In this document: positions 20,980 through 31,420 of the stretch, piece after piece
Layout: each line of letters opens with the position of its first letter
Numbering within the stretch: the stretch's first letter is position 1
NCBI GenBank assembly: GCA_025359785.1
Contig: JANYET010000019.1
Coordinates: 1 to 64,000 of the forward strand
DNA length: 64,000 bases
Direction: 5' to 3'
Source of the DNA: Alphaproteobacteria bacterium
Lineage (GTDB): Bacteria; Pseudomonadota; Alphaproteobacteria; Caulobacterales; Caulobacteraceae
Made by a program: the position numbers and the translations under genes
The notes under the pieces: generated by a model
Databases searched by the model: none
What the model saw: the letters and a program-made list of their open reading frames with translations, nothing else
Told to the model about the DNA's origin: nothing

Positions 20980-21978
20980 TCATGGCCTGGCCACCAGCAG
21001 CAGACTGCCGTCCGACGCGGGCATGGCGCGGATCGGGAAACCGGTCTCCAGCGCCAGAATGAATTTGTCGGCCTCGTGCACCTCAAAACGGCCTCCCACA
21101 CGGATGGTGGCGAGCCGGGCGTCGCCCAGGATGATCGGCGCGGCGCGGTAGCGGTTGAACTCCTCCACAGCCTGGGCGAGCGTCTCGCCGTCCAGTTCGA
21201 TGACGCCTTCGCGCCAGGCCGCCCGCTGGCGCATTTCGGCCTGGTCGAGCTGAGTTGGGGCAACGGCGCCCGGGCGGATCACCGCGCCGCCACCCGCAGC
21301 GATATGCGGCGCGGCGGCCACCCCGCGGATGGCCTTGCCGCCGGAGGTGACGGCCACAACCCCCTCCGTGACCGTGAGTTCGACCACTTCATCGCGGATC
21401 CGGACATTGAACGCCGTGCCCACCGCGCGAAGCTGGGCGGTTCCAGCGTCGACCAGGAAAGGCCGAGCCTTGTTGTGGGCCACCTCGAACAGCGCCTCGC
21501 CGCGCACCAGGCGGATTTTCCGCGCCGCGCGCGTCATCGCGACCTCAATGGTCGAGCCGGTGTTGAGCTGCACCCGCGAGCCATCGCTCAGGACCACCGT
21601 GCGCCGCTCGCCGATCTGAGTGCGGTAAAGCTGGACATCCTTCTCGTACCGCCAGGCCGCGGTGGCTACGACGCCGGCGGTGGAGGCGGCCAGGAGACCC
21701 CCCATCAATCCGCGCCGCGATAAAAGCAGGGCCAGCGCGTCGTCGCCTGTACGTGGAATCTCGCCGATCGCCGGCGGATCGGCGCACAGCCTCTGCGACA
21801 TCTCCCAGGCTGCTTCTGCGCGGGCGAAAGCCACGGCATGGCGCGGGTCCGCGGCGATCCAGTCGTAGACGGTTTGGCGGTCGGCGGCGCTGAGTTCGCC
21901 TTGCAGCCTAGCGACGCACGCCGAGGCCTCGGCGTCGATCGCCTGTCGCTCGTCCGAAGTCGCGGGTCGTCCGCTCAA
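20980..21978 (-). CDS. FecR-family anti-sigma regulator
   Basis: A 332-residue inner-membrane regulator. The cytoplasmic N-terminus has the FecR_N pattern (RQAIDAEASACVARLQGELSAADRQTVYDWIAADPRHAVAFARAEAAW), a transmembrane stretch follows (LMGGLLAASTAGVVATAAW), and the periplasmic part carries the FecR domain (RTVVLSDGSRVQLNTGSTIEV, RLVRGEALFEVAHNKARPF, TAFNVRI). It holds the sigma factor until the STN domain of the receptor reports ligand. TTG 21978 is the best start and overlaps the end of the sigma gene by 71 bases, implying translational coupling. Confidence 0.92.
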   Translation of the reverse strand: MSGRPATSDERQAIDAEASACVARLQGELSAADRQTVYDWIAADPRHAVAFARAEAAWEMSQRLCADPPAIGEIPRTGDDALALLLSRRGLMGGLLAASTAGVVATAAWRYEKDVQLYRTQIGERRTVVLSDGSRVQLNTGSTIEVAMTRAARKIRLVRGEALFEVAHNKARPFLVDAGTAQLRAVGTAFNVRIRDEVVELTVTEGVVAVTSGGKAIRGVAAAPHIAAGGGAVIRPGAVAPTQLDQAEMRQRAAWREGVIELDGETLAQAVEEFNRYRAAPIILGDARLATIRVGGRFEVHEADKFILALETGFPIRAMPASDGSLLLVARP

Positions 21979-22498
21979 GTCCGCTTTCCTCGCGTTCGGC
22001 CAAGGCTTTGGCCAGAAGCATCACCGCCTTAGCGAGATGCTTCTCCACCGTAGAAACGGACAAAGCCATCTCAGCCGCTATCTCAGCGAGAGAAAGGTCG
22101 TGCACTCGCCGCAGCAGGAACACGCGCCGGCACTGGGGCGGCAGGGTGTCGACGAAGGTCTGCAGCCAGCGAAGTTCGGCTCGCGCCGAGATCGTCGCCT
22201 CCGTTGTGTTGTCGGCCGCGCGCAAATTATCGAGGTCGGCGACGAAGTCGAGGGAGACGATGGTATCGCGGCGCGCCGCGTCGATCAGCAGGTTTCGGGC
22301 GATCGCGAACAGGTAGCCGCGGCCATGGGTGATCCGGTCGATGTCAGCGGCCGTGTAGGCGCGCGCCAAGCTCTCAGCCACCAGATTCTCGACATCGAAG
22401 CCCGCAGGACAAAGCCGCCGAAGGCGCGCCTTCAGGGCGCCTTCCTGCGGCAGAATCACAGCCTTGAACCAGTCCAGACGCCTGACCAACTCGTCCAT
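21908..22498 (-). CDS. ECF sigma factor, FecI type
   Basis: A 196-residue RNA polymerase sigma factor with regions 2 (GFDVENLVAESLARAY, GRGYLFAIARNLLIDAARR) and 4 (LPPQCRRVFLLRRVHDLSLAEIAAEMALSVSTVEKHLAKAVMLL). The sequence and the adjacent fecR/TonB genes place it among FecI-like iron-type or substrate-responsive ECF factors. ATG 22498 follows GAAAGGA; the upstream in-frame extension to 22552 lacks sigma-like residues. It heads the leftward operon and presumably directs RNAP to its own or the receptor promoter. Confidence 0.92.
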   Translation of the reverse strand: MDELVRRLDWFKAVILPQEGALKARLRRLCPAGFDVENLVAESLARAYTAADIDRITHGRGYLFAIARNLLIDAARRDTIVSLDFVADLDNLRAADNTTEATISARAELRWLQTFVDTLPPQCRRVFLLRRVHDLSLAEIAAEMALSVSTVEKHLAKAVMLLAKALAEREESGLERTTRDFGRATGDRRRGLGVRR

Positions 22499-22671
22499 GG
22501 CGGTCCTTTCGCTCAGGGGCCGAGCCCCTGTTCCGGCCGCGGAGCGATCCATAGTTCATGGCGCTTGTCCAGCAACCGGGCCGCGGTCGAGCGCCGATCT
22601 CCGGCGCATGGCGGATTTTTGTTCGTGGATCGTTTTCCAATAAGCAGCAGGGCGGGGATGCGGGATTGCAA

Positions 22672-23979
22672 TTGAGCGTGGAGCAGGTTGACGGCGACGC
22701 CGGCCCTAGCCGCGGCCAGCGGTTGAGGTCGATCATCGGCGGGTCCGCGGGCAATCTCGTCGAGTGGTACGACTGGTACGTCTACTCGGCCTTCACCCTC
22801 TATTTCGCGCCCGCCTTCTTCCCGTCCGACGATCCGACCGCTCAGCTGCTGAGCGCGGCCGCGGTATTCGCCGTGGGCTTCATCATGCGTCCGGTCGGCG
22901 CCTGGATCATGGGCGTCTATGCGGACCGGCGGGGCCGCAAGGCGGGCCTCGTGGTGTCGGTGTCGCTGATGTGCGCCGGGTCGCTGCTGATCGCCGTCAC
23001 GCCAGGGTACAGCCGCATCGGCGTCGCCGCGCCGGCCCTGCTGGTGATCGCCCGGTTGATGCAAGGGCTGTCGGTGGGCGGCGAATACGGCGCTTCGGCC
23101 ACCTACCTCTCCGAGATGGCGGGCCGCCGCCACCGGGGATTTTACTCGAGCTTTCAGTACGTGACGCTGATCAGCGGCCAGCTGATCGCGCTCAGCGTGC
23201 TCCTGCTTCTGCAGGGCGTCTTGCCGGTCAAGGACTTGGAAGCGTGGGGATGGCGCATTCCCTTCGCCATCGGCGGGGTGCTGGCGATCGCGGTCTTCTA
23301 CCTGCGCCGCGGCCTGGCCGAGACCACGAGTTTCAAGGCCGCCCAGAAGCGGGCCGGGCCGGCCTCCAGCGGCTGGCTCCTGCTGCGCGAGCACCCGCGC
23401 GAGGCGGCAACGGTGGCGGCGATGACCGCCGGCGGCACGCTCGCCTTCTATGCCTACTCGACCTACATGCAGAAATTCCTGGTCAACACCTCGGGCTTCA
23501 GCCGGGAGTCGGCCACCGAGATCACCACAGCGGCGCTGCTGGTCTATATGCTGCTGCAGCCGGCGGCCGGCGCGCTCTCCGACCGGGTGGGACGAAAGCC
23601 CCTGCTGGTTGGTTTCGGGATCGGCGGGGTCGCCCTGACCTGGGTGATCTTCAAGTCGCTGGAGACCGTGTCGAGCAGTTTCCTGGCTTTCCTGCTGGTG
23701 CTCGGCGGGCTGTTGATCGTGACCGGCTACACGGCCATTAACGCGGTCGTCAAAGCCGAGCTTTTCCCCGCCCACATACGCGCCCTCGGCGTCGCCCTGC
23801 CCTATGCGATCGCCAATGCGCTGTTCGGAGGTACGGCGGAATATGTGGCGTTGTGGTTCAAGAGCCGCGGGATGGAGAGCGGCTTCTATATCTACGTCAC
23901 CGCCATGATCGGCGCTTCGCTGGTGGTCTACCTGCGCATGCCCGAGACCCGCAACAGAAGCCGGATCCTGGAGGATTGA
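22672..23979 (+). CDS. MFS transporter, alpha-ketoglutarate/metabolite:H+ symporter type
   Basis: About 435 residues with twelve predicted membrane helices. The motifs GGSAGNLVEWYDWYVYSAF at the start, ADRRGRKAGL in loop 2-3 and RLMQGLSVGGEYGASATYLSEMA in helix 4-5 are those of the metabolite:H+ symporter branch (KgtP, ShiA, ProP). The substrate is probably a carboxylate or compatible solute. TTG 22672 or GTG 22678 are likely starts; the open frame from 22558 adds a non-conserved hydrophilic leader. Divergent from the ECF sigma gene. Confidence 0.85.
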   Translation: MSVEQVDGDAGPSRGQRLRSIIGGSAGNLVEWYDWYVYSAFTLYFAPAFFPSDDPTAQLLSAAAVFAVGFIMRPVGAWIMGVYADRRGRKAGLVVSVSLMCAGSLLIAVTPGYSRIGVAAPALLVIARLMQGLSVGGEYGASATYLSEMAGRRHRGFYSSFQYVTLISGQLIALSVLLLLQGVLPVKDLEAWGWRIPFAIGGVLAIAVFYLRRGLAETTSFKAAQKRAGPASSGWLLLREHPREAATVAAMTAGGTLAFYAYSTYMQKFLVNTSGFSRESATEITTAALLVYMLLQPAAGALSDRVGRKPLLVGFGIGGVALTWVIFKSLETVSSSFLAFLLVLGGLLIVTGYTAINAVVKAELFPAHIRALGVALPYAIANALFGGTAEYVALWFKSRGMESGFYIYVTAMIGASLVVYLRMPETRNRSRILED

Positions 23980-24377
23980 CCGGGGTGTGGCCAGAGCGCT
24001 CGCCGATCGCATCCTGGCGCAAGGGGCCAACATCCTTCCGGCGGCCGATAAGGTGATTTCAGCCGCCGCGTCCCTGGCCGCAATGCGCTCGCACCCAAGC
24101 GGCGTCGAAGCGGCAGTCGATCATCACCCCGCTGGCCTTAGAGCGGAGACAACGCGACCTCCGACTGCGCCCACCGATGCGCCAGCGCGGCGGACTGACC
24201 ACACCGCCACGCTGACGTCGCTATCGCCGTCGTGCGGGAGGGGCGCGTCCAAAAGGGGGAACGGCTGGCCGCATTTGCGGCAAAAACCTCCCCGACGCCG
24301 ATCGCGCCGGATTTCGGGCCACTCCGGCATCGGAAAAGCGTAGGGTCAAAACCGTAACCCCGAACCCAGAGTGCTTC
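23980..24377. other. 398-base gap, no supported gene
   Basis: Open frames exist on both strands here but none shows a domain, ribosome binding site or codon pattern that I trust. The region should hold the promoter of the transglutaminase/ATP-grasp operon. No repeat or terminator with a T tract was found after the MFS gene. Confidence 0.5.
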
Positions 24378-27300
24378 CTGTCGGTCATCGCAGCCCTCAA
24401 CCACGTCACTCGCTATCGCTATGACGAGCCGGTGGAACTTGGCCCCCACGTCGTGCGGCTTCGGCCCGCGCCGCATACCCGCACGCGGATCGCGTCCTAT
24501 TCGCTAAAGGTCACGCCGGCCGAACACTTCATCAACTGGCAGCAGGACCCGCACGGCAACTGGCTGGCGCGCATCGTCTTTCCGGAGCCGACCCGCGAGT
24601 TCAGCATCACTGTCGACCTCACCGCCGAGATGGTGGTGATCAATCCCTTCGACTTCTTCGTCGAGCCCTACGCCGAGGCCCTGCCGTTCGCCTATCCCGA
24701 GGCTATGGCGCATGATCTCGCGCCCTACATGGCGCTCGACGATCCCGGCCCTGGCCTCGATGCCGCCGTGGCGGCGCTTGAGCCCGCCGGCCAGGGGACC
24801 GTCAATTTTGTCGTCGGCCTGAACGCCAAGATCCGCGATGCCGTGAACTATGTGGTGCGCCTGGAGCCCGGTGTTCAGACGCCGGACGCCACTCTGCAGC
24901 TTGGGTCCGGCTCCTGCCGCGACAGCGCCTGGCTGCTGGTGCAGATCCTGCGGCGCCTCGGCCTCGCGGCGCGTTTCGTGTCCGGCTATCTGCTGCAGTT
25001 GAAGGCCGATATCGATCCGGTCGCCGGGCCGATGGGGACCCAGACCGACTTCACCGACCTGCACGCCTGGGCAGAGGTTTATATTCCCGGCGCCGGCTGG
25101 ATCGGCCTCGACGCCACCTCGGGACTGCTTTGCGGCGAAGGCCACATTCCGTTGGCCGCCTCGCCCCACTATCGGACCGCGGCGGCGATCAGCGGCGGCG
25201 CGAGCCGGCCGGCCGACGACTTCGACTTCTCGATGACGGTCACCCGCCTGGTCGAACCCATCCGTATCACCCGCCCGTTCGAGGAGGCCGACTGGACCGC
25301 CCTCGTGGCCGTGGGCGACGCGGTGGAGGCCGATCTGCAAAGCCAGGACGTGCGGCTGACCATGGGCGGCGAGCCGACCTTTGTCTCGATCGACGACTTC
25401 GAAGCCGCCGAGTGGAACATAGACGCTTCGGGTCCGACCAAACCGATCCTCAGCGAACAGCTGCTGCGCCGCCTGAAGGACCGCTTCGGCCCCGGCGGCA
25501 TGCTCCACTTCGGCCAGGGCAAATGGTATCCGGGAGAGCCCCTACCCCGCTGGGCGCTCGGCCTCCACTGGCGGCGCGATGGTCAGCCGGTCTGGTTGGA
25601 CCAACCCTCAGATCTGGCCGACGAGCGCGGACCCAAGGCGACCATCGCCGACGCGCATGGGATGATTCAACGGCTGGCGGATCAGCTGGGCGTCGATCCC
25701 ATGTTCATTCTGCCGGCGCGCGAAGATCCGCTGCCGGCGATGAAGGCCGAGAATGACCTGCCGCCAGAGGTCGAATTGACGGACGAGGCGCTGGACAATT
25801 CGGCGGGACGCACCCGGCTGCGGCGGGTCATGCAGGGCGGGCTTTCCAAGACCCTCGGCTACGTGCTGCCTCTGCGGCGCGCAGCGACCAAGGCCGAAGG
25901 CCTGGGCTGGCTCAGTGAAGAATGGCGCTTCAGGCGCGGCCGGCTCTACGCGATTCCAGGGGACTCGCCACTCGGCCTGCGCCTGCCCCTCGACGCCTTG
26001 CCGGAGCTGAAGCCCGAAGACTACCCGCACATCGTCCCGCTGGACCCCTACGAGGACCGTGGGCCCCTGCCGGACTACGCACGACTTGCGGCAGGCGGAC
26101 CCGGCGTCTCAGGCGTCAGCCGGCGCAAGCCGGTGGCCGTGCGAACAGCGCTCAGCGTCGAACCTCGCGAGGGCTACCTCTACGTTTTCATGCCGCCGGT
26201 GGCCCGGCTGGAGGACTATCTCGAACTGATCGCCCAACTTCAGGCCGCCGCCGACGACCTGCCGATCCGACTGGAGGGCTATGCCCCGCCCGCCGATCCG
26301 CGCTTGGGCGTCCTGAAGGTCACCCCCGATCCTGGCGTTATCGAGGTCAACGTCCAGCCGGCCTCGACCTGGCGCGAGACGGTGGACATCACCACTGGCG
26401 TCTATGCCGACGCACGCGCCTGTCGCCTGGGCGCCGACAAGTTCATGACCGACGGGCGCCACACCGGCACCGGCGGCGGCGCCCACGTGGTGATCGGCGG
26501 GTCGAGCCCAGGGGATTCGCCGTTCCTGCGCCGGCCCGACGTGCTGAAAAGCCTGCTGCTCTATTGGCAGCGCCATCCGGCGCTATCCTATCTGTTCTCC
26601 GGCCTATTTGTCGGACCGACCAGCCAGGCGCCGCGCATCGATGAGGCGCGGCACGACGCGTTATACGAACTCGACATCGCCCTGGGCCTGATACCGCCGC
26701 CCAGCCGCACGAAACCGCCGGCGCCGTGGCTGGTCGACCGCCTGCTGCGCAACCTGCTGACCGATGTCGCTGGGAACACCCACCGGACCGAGATCTGCAT
26801 CGACAAGCTCTATTCGCCGGATGGCCCCACCGGTCGTCTGGGCCTGCTGGAGTTCCGCGGCTTCGAGATGCCGCCGGACGCGCGCATGAGCCTGGCGCAG
26901 CAACTGATCATTCGCGCGCTCGTCGCCTGGTTCTGGAAAGAGCCGCAACAGGGTCGGATGGTCCGCTGGGGCACGGCCTTGCACGACCGCTTCATGCTGC
27001 CGCAGTTCGTCTGGCGCGACTTCCTGGAGGTGATCGAAGACCTCAACCGGGCCGGCTACGACTTTGACCCGCACTGGTACGAGGCGCAGCGCGCGTTCCG
27101 ATTCCCGGTCCACGGCCGGGTCGAATACGGCGGTGTCGCGTTGGAGCTGCGCCACGCCCTGGAGCCCTGGCATGTCATGGGCGAGGAGACGTCGGGGTCG
27201 GGAACTGTCCGCTTCGTCGACTCTTCCGTGGAGCGTCTGCAGGTGCTGGCGGAGGGTTTCAATTCCGAGCGCCACGTGATCGCCTGCAACGGTCGCGCGC

Positions 27301-27650
27301 TGCCGATGACGCCGACCGGGGTGTCCATGGAGGCCGTCGCCGGGGTGCGCTACAAGGCCTGGAAGCTGCACAGCGGGCTGCATCCGACCCTGCCGGTCAA
27401 CGCGCCGCTGACCTTCGATATCGTCGACCGGGCCAACGGCCGCTCGCTGGGTGGCTGCGTCTACCACGTGACCCACCCCGGCGGCCGCAGCTATGATACC
27501 TTCCCGGTCAACTCCTACGAGGCACAGGCGAGGCGCAAGGCGCGTTTCGAGGAGCAGGGCCATAGCCCCGGGCCCCTCAAGGTCCCGCACCCTGAACCGA
27601 CCGACGAGTTTCCGATGACGCTGGACCTGAGAACACCCGGTGGCCGCTGA
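24378..27650 (+). CDS. transglutaminase-like + DUF2126 protein
   Basis: About 1,090 residues. Bact_transglu_N ([18 protein letters not shown], then [11 protein letters not shown]) is followed by a transglutaminase core with Cys-His-Asp triad C180 ([10 protein letters not shown]), H229 (DLHAWAEVY) and D245 (GLDATSG), then the long DUF2126 region ([45 protein letters not shown]). DUF2126 is thought to be related to glutamine-synthetase-type amidoligases. The conserved N-terminus runs back to about 24384 but has no ATG, GTG or TTG; CTG 24378 is the closest candidate, while GTG 24432 would delete 18 conserved residues. Overlaps the next gene by 11 bases. Confidence 0.85.
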   Translation: MSVIAALNHVTRYRYDEPVELGPHVVRLRPAPHTRTRIASYSLKVTPAEHFINWQQDPHGNWLARIVFPEPTREFSITVDLTAEMVVINPFDFFVEPYAEALPFAYPEAMAHDLAPYMALDDPGPGLDAAVAALEPAGQGTVNFVVGLNAKIRDAVNYVVRLEPGVQTPDATLQLGSGSCRDSAWLLVQILRRLGLAARFVSGYLLQLKADIDPVAGPMGTQTDFTDLHAWAEVYIPGAGWIGLDATSGLLCGEGHIPLAASPHYRTAAAISGGASRPADDFDFSMTVTRLVEPIRITRPFEEADWTALVAVGDAVEADLQSQDVRLTMGGEPTFVSIDDFEAAEWNIDASGPTKPILSEQLLRRLKDRFGPGGMLHFGQGKWYPGEPLPRWALGLHWRRDGQPVWLDQPSDLADERGPKATIADAHGMIQRLADQLGVDPMFILPAREDPLPAMKAENDLPPEVELTDEALDNSAGRTRLRRVMQGGLSKTLGYVLPLRRAATKAEGLGWLSEEWRFRRGRLYAIPGDSPLGLRLPLDALPELKPEDYPHIVPLDPYEDRGPLPDYARLAAGGPGVSGVSRRKPVAVRTALSVEPREGYLYVFMPPVARLEDYLELIAQLQAAADDLPIRLEGYAPPADPRLGVLKVTPDPGVIEVNVQPASTWRETVDITTGVYADARACRLGADKFMTDGRHTGTGGGAHVVIGGSSPGDSPFLRRPDVLKSLLLYWQRHPALSYLFSGLFVGPTSQAPRIDEARHDALYELDIALGLIPPPSRTKPPAPWLVDRLLRNLLTDVAGNTHRTEICIDKLYSPDGPTGRLGLLEFRGFEMPPDARMSLAQQLIIRALVAWFWKEPQQGRMVRWGTALHDRFMLPQFVWRDFLEVIEDLNRAGYDFDPHWYEAQRAFRFPVHGRVEYGGVALELRHALEPWHVMGEETSGSGTVRFVDSSVERLQVLAEGFNSERHVIACNGRALPMTPTGVSMEAVAGVRYKAWKLHSGLHPTLPVNAPLTFDIVDRANGRSLGGCVYHVTHPGGRSYDTFPVNSYEAQARRKARFEEQGHSPGPLKVPHPEPTDEFPMTLDLRTPGGR

Positions 27651-30171
27651 GACCGCCACCCGACGCCGGGGCGAAGACCTCGAGCCGTCCGCCGCCAAGC
27701 GGCTGTCGGCGTGGCTGCGCGGTTACCGGCCCATTCAGGGCATTCCGGACGAGCTGTTCGACGCGACGGGCCGTCCTCGCGGAGACTGGCTGAGCTTCCT
27801 CGGTGACTTCGCCGAGTATCCCGAAGGCGAGTTCAAGAGCCGCTTCGAGGTGGCGACCCGGCACATCCGTGACACCGGCGTGTCCTACCGGGTCTATGGC
27901 GAGGAAACCGAGCAGAGCTGGCCGCTCAATCCCCTGCCGCTCATCCTCGGCCAGAGCGAGTGGCTGCAGATCGCCCGGGGCGTCGAGCAGCGCGCCAACC
28001 TCATGGAAGCCCTGCTGCGGGACATCTACGGCGACGCCTCCCTGGTGGAGGAGGGTCATCTCCCCGCGGCGGCGCTGACCGGCAGCATCGATTTCCTGCC
28101 GCAACTGCGTGGGGTCCAGCCGCCCGGCGGCCGCTACCTTCAGCTCTACGCCGCCGACCTCGGCCGAGGTCCCGACGGCCGCTGGTGGGTCCTCGACGAC
28201 CGTACCCAGGCGCCCTCCGGCGCAGGCTACGCGCTGGAGAACCGGCTGGTGCTCAGCCGCGCCTATCCGAACCTCTACAACGGCATGAACGTCGAGCGCC
28301 TGGCGCCGTTCTTCGATGGCTTCCGCAAGGGCCTGGCCAGCGCCGCCGACCGCACCGACCCACGCATCTGCCTGCTGACGCCCGGCCCGTTCAGCGACAC
28401 CTATTTCGAGCAGGCCCACCTGGCCCGCTACCTGGGCTTCCTGCTGGTCGAGGGCGACGATCTGGTCGCCCACGACGGCAAGGTCTACGTCCGCACGATC
28501 GCCGGCCTGAAACGCGCTGATGTCATCCTGCGCCGTGTCGATGCGGATTTCACCGACCCCCTGGAGCTGAACAGCAGCTCTCGTCTCGGCACGCCGGGCC
28601 TGCTGGAGGCCATCCGGGCTGGCGGCGTCGCCATGCTCAACATGCCCGGCTCCGGGGTGGTGGAGTCCAAGGCCTTGCTGGGTTTCCTGCCAAAGCTTTG
28701 CCGCCGCCTGCTGGGCGAGGACCTGATCATGCCCAACATCGCCACCTGGTGGTGCGGCCAGCCTCTCGAGCGCGACGTGGTCGAGCGCCATCTGGACAAT
28801 CTGGCGATCGCACCGGCGTTCAATGCTCCGGGCGAAGATGGCGCGCTCAGCGGGCCGCGGCTGATGGCCGATCTCTCGCCCCAGGAGAAGGCTGATCTCA
28901 GGCGGCGCCTCACGGACCGGCCTGGGGATTTCGTCGGTCAGGAGGTGGTCCGACTCTCGACCATGCCCGTCCTGCGCGATGGCCGGCTGGAGCCCGCGCC
29001 CTTTGTGCTGCGGGTCTACGCCGCCTGGACGCCGGATGGGATGAAGATCATGCCGGGGGGCTTCTGCCGGACCTCCGAGCGCCTGGACGTGCGCGCGATC
29101 TCGATGGGCGGCGACGCGCGCACCGCCGACGTCTGGGTGATCGACGACAAGCCGGTGGAGCGGGTCAGCCTGCTGGCCAGTCAGGAGGATGTGAAGGTCC
29201 GCCGGATCATGGGCCACCTGCCCAGTCGCGCAGCCGACAACCTGTTCTGGCTCGGCCGCTATATTGAGCGCGCCGAGGCGACCTTGCGGTTGGCCCGAAG
29301 CCTCTGCACCAGCCTGATGGATTCCGAATCCGCGGCCCACGCCAGCGGCGAGACCCTGACCAGCCTGCAGCAATTGCTCATCGACTGGGGCGCGCTGGAC
29401 GAAGAGCACGTCGGGGCTGGCGCTCTGGAGTCCGCCCGCGACACCTTGCACGATCAGGCGGCCTACGGGTCGGTGATCTACCTGGTGCGGGGCGCACGCC
29501 GCACCGCCGCCAGCATGCGCGAACGGCTTTCAGCCGACTTCTGGACGCTCCTGGTCAACCTGGAGACCGAACTCACCGAAGGCGCCCAGTCACCACTCTC
29601 GGAAGCCGAGGTGTTGCAGCAGGTGGAAAGCGCTCTCCAGATTCTCGCTGCCCTGGCGGGGTTAGCCCAAGAGAACATGAACCGGGTAGCCGGCTGGCGT
29701 TTCCTCGACATGGGCCGGCGTATCGAACGCGGCATCAACACCTGCCGCATCACCCGCACCTTCGCTCATGACGCCGCCACGCCTGACGACCTCGACCTGC
29801 TCCTCGATCTTGCCGACAGCCAGATCACCTACCGCGCCCGCTATCTGGTGGGCCTGGCGCTGACGCCGGTGCGCGACATGGTCATGCTGGATCCATTCAA
29901 CACCCGATCACTGGCCTTTCAGGTGCAAACCCTGAAAGATCACCTCGCGGTGCTGCCCTCATTGCTGGCTGACGGCATGCTGGAGGAACCTAGCAAGATC
30001 CTCCTGCCACTGGCCACCGACGTCGAGACCGCCGACGCCCAGAACCTGACCCCGGACAAGATGCAGACCTTCGAGCGCACCTTGCTGAAGCTCTCCGGCG
30101 CCATCGCCGACCGCTATTTCCTGCAGGGCGCCCACGCTGTACCGACGGTGAAGCTCGGCGGACTCGCGTGA
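27640..30171 (+). CDS. circularly permuted ATP-grasp protein fused to Alpha-E domain
   Basis: An 843-residue fusion. Residues 1 to about 490 are a circularly permuted ATP-grasp (DUF404/DUF407) enzyme: [54 protein letters not shown], and [25 protein letters not shown]. From about residue 520 comes the helical Alpha-E domain ([46 protein letters not shown]). The ATP-grasp part should form amide or peptide bonds; Alpha-E proteins are always linked with these genes. Usually the two are separate proteins, though fusions are known. GTG 27640 overlaps the stop of the first gene, and GTG of the third gene overlaps its stop. Confidence 0.9.
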   Translation: MAAETATRRRGEDLEPSAAKRLSAWLRGYRPIQGIPDELFDATGRPRGDWLSFLGDFAEYPEGEFKSRFEVATRHIRDTGVSYRVYGEETEQSWPLNPLPLILGQSEWLQIARGVEQRANLMEALLRDIYGDASLVEEGHLPAAALTGSIDFLPQLRGVQPPGGRYLQLYAADLGRGPDGRWWVLDDRTQAPSGAGYALENRLVLSRAYPNLYNGMNVERLAPFFDGFRKGLASAADRTDPRICLLTPGPFSDTYFEQAHLARYLGFLLVEGDDLVAHDGKVYVRTIAGLKRADVILRRVDADFTDPLELNSSSRLGTPGLLEAIRAGGVAMLNMPGSGVVESKALLGFLPKLCRRLLGEDLIMPNIATWWCGQPLERDVVERHLDNLAIAPAFNAPGEDGALSGPRLMADLSPQEKADLRRRLTDRPGDFVGQEVVRLSTMPVLRDGRLEPAPFVLRVYAAWTPDGMKIMPGGFCRTSERLDVRAISMGGDARTADVWVIDDKPVERVSLLASQEDVKVRRIMGHLPSRAADNLFWLGRYIERAEATLRLARSLCTSLMDSESAAHASGETLTSLQQLLIDWGALDEEHVGAGALESARDTLHDQAAYGSVIYLVRGARRTAASMRERLSADFWTLLVNLETELTEGAQSPLSEAEVLQQVESALQILAALAGLAQENMNRVAGWRFLDMGRRIERGINTCRITRTFAHDAATPDDLDLLLDLADSQITYRARYLVGLALTPVRDMVMLDPFNTRSLAFQVQTLKDHLAVLPSLLADGMLEEPSKILLPLATDVETADAQNLTPDKMQTFERTLLKLSGAIADRYFLQGAHAVPTVKLGGLA

Positions 30172-31094
30172 TCTACGCGGTCCGCCACCGCACGACCTAC
30201 AGCTACGAGGAACCGGTGAGTTTCGCGCGCTGCGTGCTCCGGCTGACCCCGCGAACCTCCGCCACCCAGACTGTGCTAGCCAACACGGTAAAGGTCACGC
30301 CGCGGCCCACCGACACCCGGGACAGAACGGGGCCGTTCGGTGAAAAGACCCGCACGGTGGTCATCGACACGCCACACACCTCGCTGGTCATCGAAGCCAC
30401 CTCGCAGGTGGATGTCCATGCGCCGGCGCCGCCCGACCCCAAAGCGAGCCTCCCTTGGGAGGCCGTGCGCGCGGAGAGTTTCCAGAGCCGCGACCTGGGC
30501 CCCGACGGCGCCGCCGCCTATCTCTATCCGACACGGCGCACCCCGGCCGCCTCGCCGATCACCGAGTACGCCCGCCAGAGCCTTGTCGCCGGCCGGCCGA
30601 TCGTTGAGGCCGCCGCCGAGCTGATGACCCGCATCCGCGAGGATTTCACCTACGACCCGGAGGCGACCTCCGTCTCTACCCCGGCGCTGGACGCCTTCAC
30701 CGCCCGCCACGGCGTGTGCCAGGACTTCGCGCATGTGATGATCTCCGGTCTGAAAGGCCTTGGCCTCCCCGCCGCCTACGTGAGCGGATACCTGCGGACC
30801 ATACCGCCCCCCGGAAAGCCACGCCTCGAAGGCGCCGACGCCACCCATGCCTGGGTGTCGCTCTGGTGCGGTCGAAACCAAGGCTGGATCGGTTTCGACC
30901 CGACCAACGCAATTGTCGTTCAGAACGACCACATCGTCCTGGCCGTGGGCCGCGACTATTCCGACGTCGCCCCAATCGACGGCATCATCCTGGCGCCCGG
31001 CGCACAGACCCTGAAAGTCGAGGTCGATGTGATCCCCCAGGAGACAGCCAACGCCCCCGCAGGTCATCGCCCAGTAACAAGCTCATCTGCCTGA
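30168..31094 (+). CDS. transglutaminase family protein
   Basis: A 308-residue cytoplasmic transglutaminase-like protein. The N-terminal Bact_transglu_N domain (YAVRHRTTYSYEEPVSFARCVLRLTPR) is followed by the core with the triad C184 (RHGVCQDFAHVM), H227 (DATHAWVSLW) and D244 (GFDPTNAI). Such proteins may act as peptidases or amide transferases. It is translationally coupled (GTGA) to the ATP-grasp/Alpha-E gene. The triad occurs here and in the first gene of the operon, so two transglutaminase-like enzymes flank one amidoligase. This suggests synthesis and trimming of a peptide tag, whose substrate is unknown. Confidence 0.9.
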   Translation: MIYAVRHRTTYSYEEPVSFARCVLRLTPRTSATQTVLANTVKVTPRPTDTRDRTGPFGEKTRTVVIDTPHTSLVIEATSQVDVHAPAPPDPKASLPWEAVRAESFQSRDLGPDGAAAYLYPTRRTPAASPITEYARQSLVAGRPIVEAAAELMTRIREDFTYDPEATSVSTPALDAFTARHGVCQDFAHVMISGLKGLGLPAAYVSGYLRTIPPPGKPRLEGADATHAWVSLWCGRNQGWIGFDPTNAIVVQNDHIVLAVGRDYSDVAPIDGIILAPGAQTLKVEVDVIPQETANAPAGHRPVTSSSA

Positions 31095-31420
31095 CGGACG
31101 AGGCGGGGGCCAGGGAGAGCAGCGTGGACTGGCCCGCCGGCGCCAGCAGGGGCTTCTGGGCCGCAGGCTAGCCAACTGTCCGAATTTCGGGCGCCACCTC
31201 AGCGAAATCACGCAGGAAGCGTGAAACGGCCAGCATACCCGCTCTAATTCTCGCAGCAGACGGTCAAGGTTGTGGCGTTTGACCGCTTCAGAACGCGCCT
31301 ATTCGTCAGGGTGCGGCGCAACATGCACCAAGTCCAGCAATACGCGGTCGGCGCCAAGTCGGCATCGGCGAAAAAACGCAGCTAAATCCGCGAACGCGGA
31401 GCGACGAGGGGCAAGTCTAG
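31095..31420. other. 326-base intergenic region with palindrome near the TonB start
   Basis: No gene is supported. A palindromic TCCGCG-AA-CGCGGA (31387-31400) lies about 20 bases before the TonB receptor ATG and just upstream of its GAGGGG ribosome binding site; it could be an operator or a leader hairpin. No T-rich terminator was seen after the transglutaminase gene. Confidence 0.4.

Noticed and set aside
22513..24033. 506-residue minus-strand frame opposite the MFS gene
   Set aside because: Antisense shadow; His/Gln/Arg-rich, with no family features, while the plus strand has 12 clear membrane helices.
23987..24343. 118-residue plus-strand frame between the MFS gene and the ATP-grasp operon
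   Set aside because: No domain, unusual residue mix and no ribosome binding site; listed as gap instead.
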